A DNA stretch of 64,000 bases from positions 248,001 to 312,000 of the forward strand of contig NZ_JARVWQ010000001.1 of assembly GCF_029846255.1 (NCBI RefSeq), written 5' to 3'. Position numbers and translations under genes: made by a program. Shown piece after piece: positions 61,945 through 64,000 of this stretch (the stretch's first letter is position 1; the number at the start of each line of letters is the position of its first letter). The stretch is from Amnibacterium sp. CER49 (GTDB taxonomy: Bacteria > Actinomycetota > Actinomycetes > Actinomycetales > Microbacteriaceae). A model generated the notes under the pieces. The model ran no database searches. It saw only the letters and a list, made by a program, of their open reading frames with translations, and was not told where the DNA came from.

Positions 61945-62787
61945 TCAGACGCGCGCGGCCAGCCGAGCCATGCCGATGGCCGCGGAGTCGGTGCCGCACT
62001 CCGCCGCCAGCACCGGCGTCTCGGGGAAGCGGTCGAGCCGCGCGGCGAGGGACGCGCGGAGCGGCTCGAGGAGCGCATCCCCGGCCCGGACGAGCCCGCC
62101 ACCGACGACGATCGTCGCCGGTGCCGTGAGCGCGATCGCCCACGCGAGCACCTCGGCGATCGCCTCGACGGTCTCGGTCCACATCGCGGCCGCGCGGGCG
62201 TCGCCGGCGTCCCGGGCGGAGAGCACGTCCTTCGCCTCGTCGGCACCGAACCGGCGGGCGAGACCGCCCGCCGAGGCGATCTCCTCGACGCGGAGGCCCG
62301 CGTACGGCCCGGACCGGTGACGGAGCTGGCCCGCCTCACCGGCGTACGCGGTGCCGAGCGGGCTCCCGTCCTCGTCGACCCAGGCGAGCGCGAGGCCGGT
62401 GCCGATCGGGGCGAAGAGGAGGCTCCCGTCCCGTCCCCGGCCCGCGCCCGCGAGGCGCTCCCCCGCCGCGCCGGCGCGGACGTCCTGCGCGACGACCACC
62501 GGACGGCCGATACGGGCCGCCACGAGCGAGCCGATGGGCACCTGCTGCCAGCCGAGGTTCACGGACCTCCGGCACACGCCGGCGGCGGCGTCGACGATCC
62601 CCGGGACGGCGAGACCCACCGCGGTGACGTCACCGGCGGCGCGCACCAGCTCGGCGACGAGGTCGGCGGTGCGCTCGCCGGTGGTGTCGCCCCGCGGGGT
62701 GGGGACCGTGCCCGCGACCCCGCCGGACCCGTCCTCGCGCCAGGTCTTCACCGCTGTGCCGCCGACGTCGACCCCCAGAACCGCCAT
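61945..62787 (-). CDS. ROK-family sugar kinase
   Basis: 280 residues, kinase-only ROK protein without a DNA-binding domain. ATP motif LGVDVGGTAVKTW, VGLAVPGIVDAAAG, catalytic-base region VVAQDVRAGAAGER, GTAYAGEAGQLRH. The ROK zinc cysteines are absent. ATG at 62787 with GAAGG. Free galactosamine, N-acetylhexosamine or glucose are candidates for the acceptor. Confidence 0.83.
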   Translation of the reverse strand: MAVLGVDVGGTAVKTWREDGSGGVAGTVPTPRGDTTGERTADLVAELVRAAGDVTAVGLAVPGIVDAAAGVCRRSVNLGWQQVPIGSLVAARIGRPVVVAQDVRAGAAGERLAGAGRGRDGSLLFAPIGTGLALAWVDEDGSPLGTAYAGEAGQLRHRSGPYAGLRVEEIASAGGLARRFGADEAKDVLSARDAGDARAAAMWTETVEAIAEVLAWAIALTAPATIVVGGGLVRAGDALLEPLRASLAARLDRFPETPVLAAECGTDSAAIGMARLAARV

Positions 62788-62887
62788 GCCGCCAGCCTTC
62801 CGCATCGCCAGGACCCGGCTCGGGGAATCGCGCTGTCGGAATGCGCACTTCGGCGCCGCCCGCCTCCGCGGCGGCATACTCGCCCGA

Positions 62888-64000
62888 ATGAGCGAGGGCA
62901 ACGGCGGCGCGCTGCGCGTCGGCATCATCGGGATCGGGCAGCGCGCGGAGATCGCCGAGCACGTCGGGCGCACGGACACGCCCGCTCGGCTCGTCGCGGC
63001 GGTCGACACCACGGAGGCGGGGCGGGCCCGCGCCGCGAAGTGGTTCTCCCCCGATGTCGCCGTGCACGCGCGGGTCGAGGACGCCGTCGCCGCGGGGCTC
63101 GACGCCGCGATCGTCACGACGCCGGACGACACGCACGCCGCCGTGACCCTGCCGCTGCTCGAGGCCGGTATCTCGGTCTACCTCGAGAAGCCGATGGCGA
63201 TCACCCTGGCGGACTGCGACCGCCTCCTCGAGGCCGCGGTCAGCAGCGGTGCCCGGCTGTACGTCGGGCACAACATGCGGCACAGCGCGGTCGTGAAGCA
63301 GATGAAGCAGCTGATCGACGCGGGTGAGATCGGCGACGTGAAGGCGGTGTGGTGCCGCCACTTCGTCGGCAACGGCGGGGACTACTACTTCAAGGACTGG
63401 CACGCCGAGCGGGCGCGGGTGAACTCCCTGCTCCTGCAGAAGGCCAGTCACGACATCGACGTGATCCACTGGCTCGCGGGACGCTCGACGAAGCGCGTCA
63501 CGGGGCTCGGGACCCTCACCGTCTACGGCGACGTGACCGACCGGCGCAGCCACGACGGCGAGGTGATGCCGGAGTGGTTCTCGTTCGACAACTGGCCGCC
63601 CCTCGAGCAGACCGCCCTGAACCCGGTCATCGACGTCGAGGACGTCTCGATGATGCTCATGGACCTCGGTGACGGGGTCACCGCCTCCTACGAGCAGTGC
63701 CACTTCACGCCCGACTACTGGCGGAACTACACGGTGATCGGCACGCGGGGCCGCCTGGAGAACTTCGGCGACACCCCCGGCGGTGTGATCCGCATCTGGA
63801 ACCGCCGCCGCACGTGGTCCCTCGAGGGCGACATCGAGGTCCCCATCCAGGGCGAGGGGGAAGGGCACGAGCAGGCGGACTTCCTGACCATGGCCGAGTT
63901 CCTCCGCCACGTCGCCACCGGTGCCCCGACCGCGGTGTCGCCGATCGCCGCTCGCGAGGCCGTCGCCGCAGGCGCCCTCGCCGCGGAGTCCCTCCGCGAC
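62888..64000 (+). CDS. Gfo/Idh/MocA-family oxidoreductase (3' end outside window)
   Basis: 371 residues visible: Rossmann motif VGIIGIGQRAEI, then the intact Glu-Lys-Pro motif in VYLEKPMAITLADCDRLLEA (catalytic Lys present, unlike 51898-53028). The dehydratase/dehydrogenase C-terminal domain follows, with LLQKASHDIDVIHWLAG holding the usual Asp/His pair. NAD(P)-dependent sugar or inositol dehydrogenase, or a GH109-like enzyme (GH109 alpha-N-acetylgalactosaminidases share this fold). ATG at 62888; open at the window edge. Confidence 0.85.
   Translation, partial: MSEGNGGALRVGIIGIGQRAEIAEHVGRTDTPARLVAAVDTTEAGRARAAKWFSPDVAVHARVEDAVAAGLDAAIVTTPDDTHAAVTLPLLEAGISVYLEKPMAITLADCDRLLEAAVSSGARLYVGHNMRHSAVVKQMKQLIDAGEIGDVKAVWCRHFVGNGGDYYFKDWHAERARVNSLLLQKASHDIDVIHWLAGRSTKRVTGLGTLTVYGDVTDRRSHDGEVMPEWFSFDNWPPLEQTALNPVIDVEDVSMMLMDLGDGVTASYEQCHFTPDYWRNYTVIGTRGRLENFGDTPGGVIRIWNRRRTWSLEGDIEVPIQGEGEGHEQADFLTMAEFLRHVATGAPTAVSPIAAREAVAAGALAAESLRD

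Overview
High-GC (about 70 %) actinobacterial chromosome. GTG starts, dense 4-bp ATGA/GTGA gene overlaps and the protein repertoire fit the Microbacteriaceae best; that family call is inference, since the window has no rRNA or marker gene. Two genes are cut by the window ends (msrA on the left, a Gfo/Idh/MocA oxidoreductase on the right).

Left end (1-11.3 kb). After msrA and a membrane-anchored Pro/Glu-rich protein comes a tRNA-Arg(UCU) gene whose 3' 40 bp are repeated exactly at 7894-7933. Between the copies lies a 6-kb island of lower GC: a tyrosine integrase, a strikingly structured non-coding block (nested 25-bp and 17-bp perfect inverted repeats beside a pyrimidine tract), an OLD-like ATPase-TOPRIM nuclease, a DUF4062 (TIR-like clan) protein with an unassigned C-terminal half, and an unknown protein. 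This looks like a compact defence element and is the best candidate for something new. A third, decayed copy of the tRNA 3' end at 11254-11289 suggests that 7934-11253 (unknown protein, EamA exporter, small secreted protein) is an older tandem insertion.

Amino-sugar foraging I (11.3-20.7 kb). A leftward operon (double GNAT, GH123-type beta-N-acetylgalactosaminidase, DUF5107/TPR protein, AgaS-like SIS isomerase) is divergent from a rightward ABC sugar importer (lipoprotein plus two permeases).

Middle (20.9-36.5 kb). A rightward operon encodes a two-component flavin monooxygenase system (two DszC/SfnB-like flavoproteins, one DszA/NtaA-like FMN monooxygenase, an APC permease, a flavin reductase). 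It converges on a leftward polyamine (Puu, gamma-glutamylation) operon: permease, FadR-type regulator, PuuA, aldehyde dehydrogenase, SDR, PuuD. A RidA protein is divergent from the permease across a perfect palindrome. A DsrE-like protein and an orphan family-5 solute-binding lipoprotein follow.

Amino-sugar foraging II (36.8-64 kb). GH89 alpha-N-acetylglucosaminidase, MurQ etherase and a BadF-type kinase form a leftward operon divergent from a ROK repressor. Then come GH20 hexosaminidase and a LacI repressor; a GH42 beta-galactosidase with its own ABC importer; an oxidoreductase and MFS pair; a second GH42; a second SIS isomerase and BadF kinase; NagA; the tagatose-bisphosphate aldolase subunit GatZ/KbaZ; a ROK kinase; and an oxidoreductase. 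Related 16-bp operators sit before GH20, the first GH42 (two copies 22 bp apart) and the second GH42, defining a probable LacI regulon. Together the two blocks suggest uptake and dismantling of GalNAc-, GlcNAc- and galactose-containing glycans, feeding deacetylation, deamination/isomerisation and tagatose cleavage.
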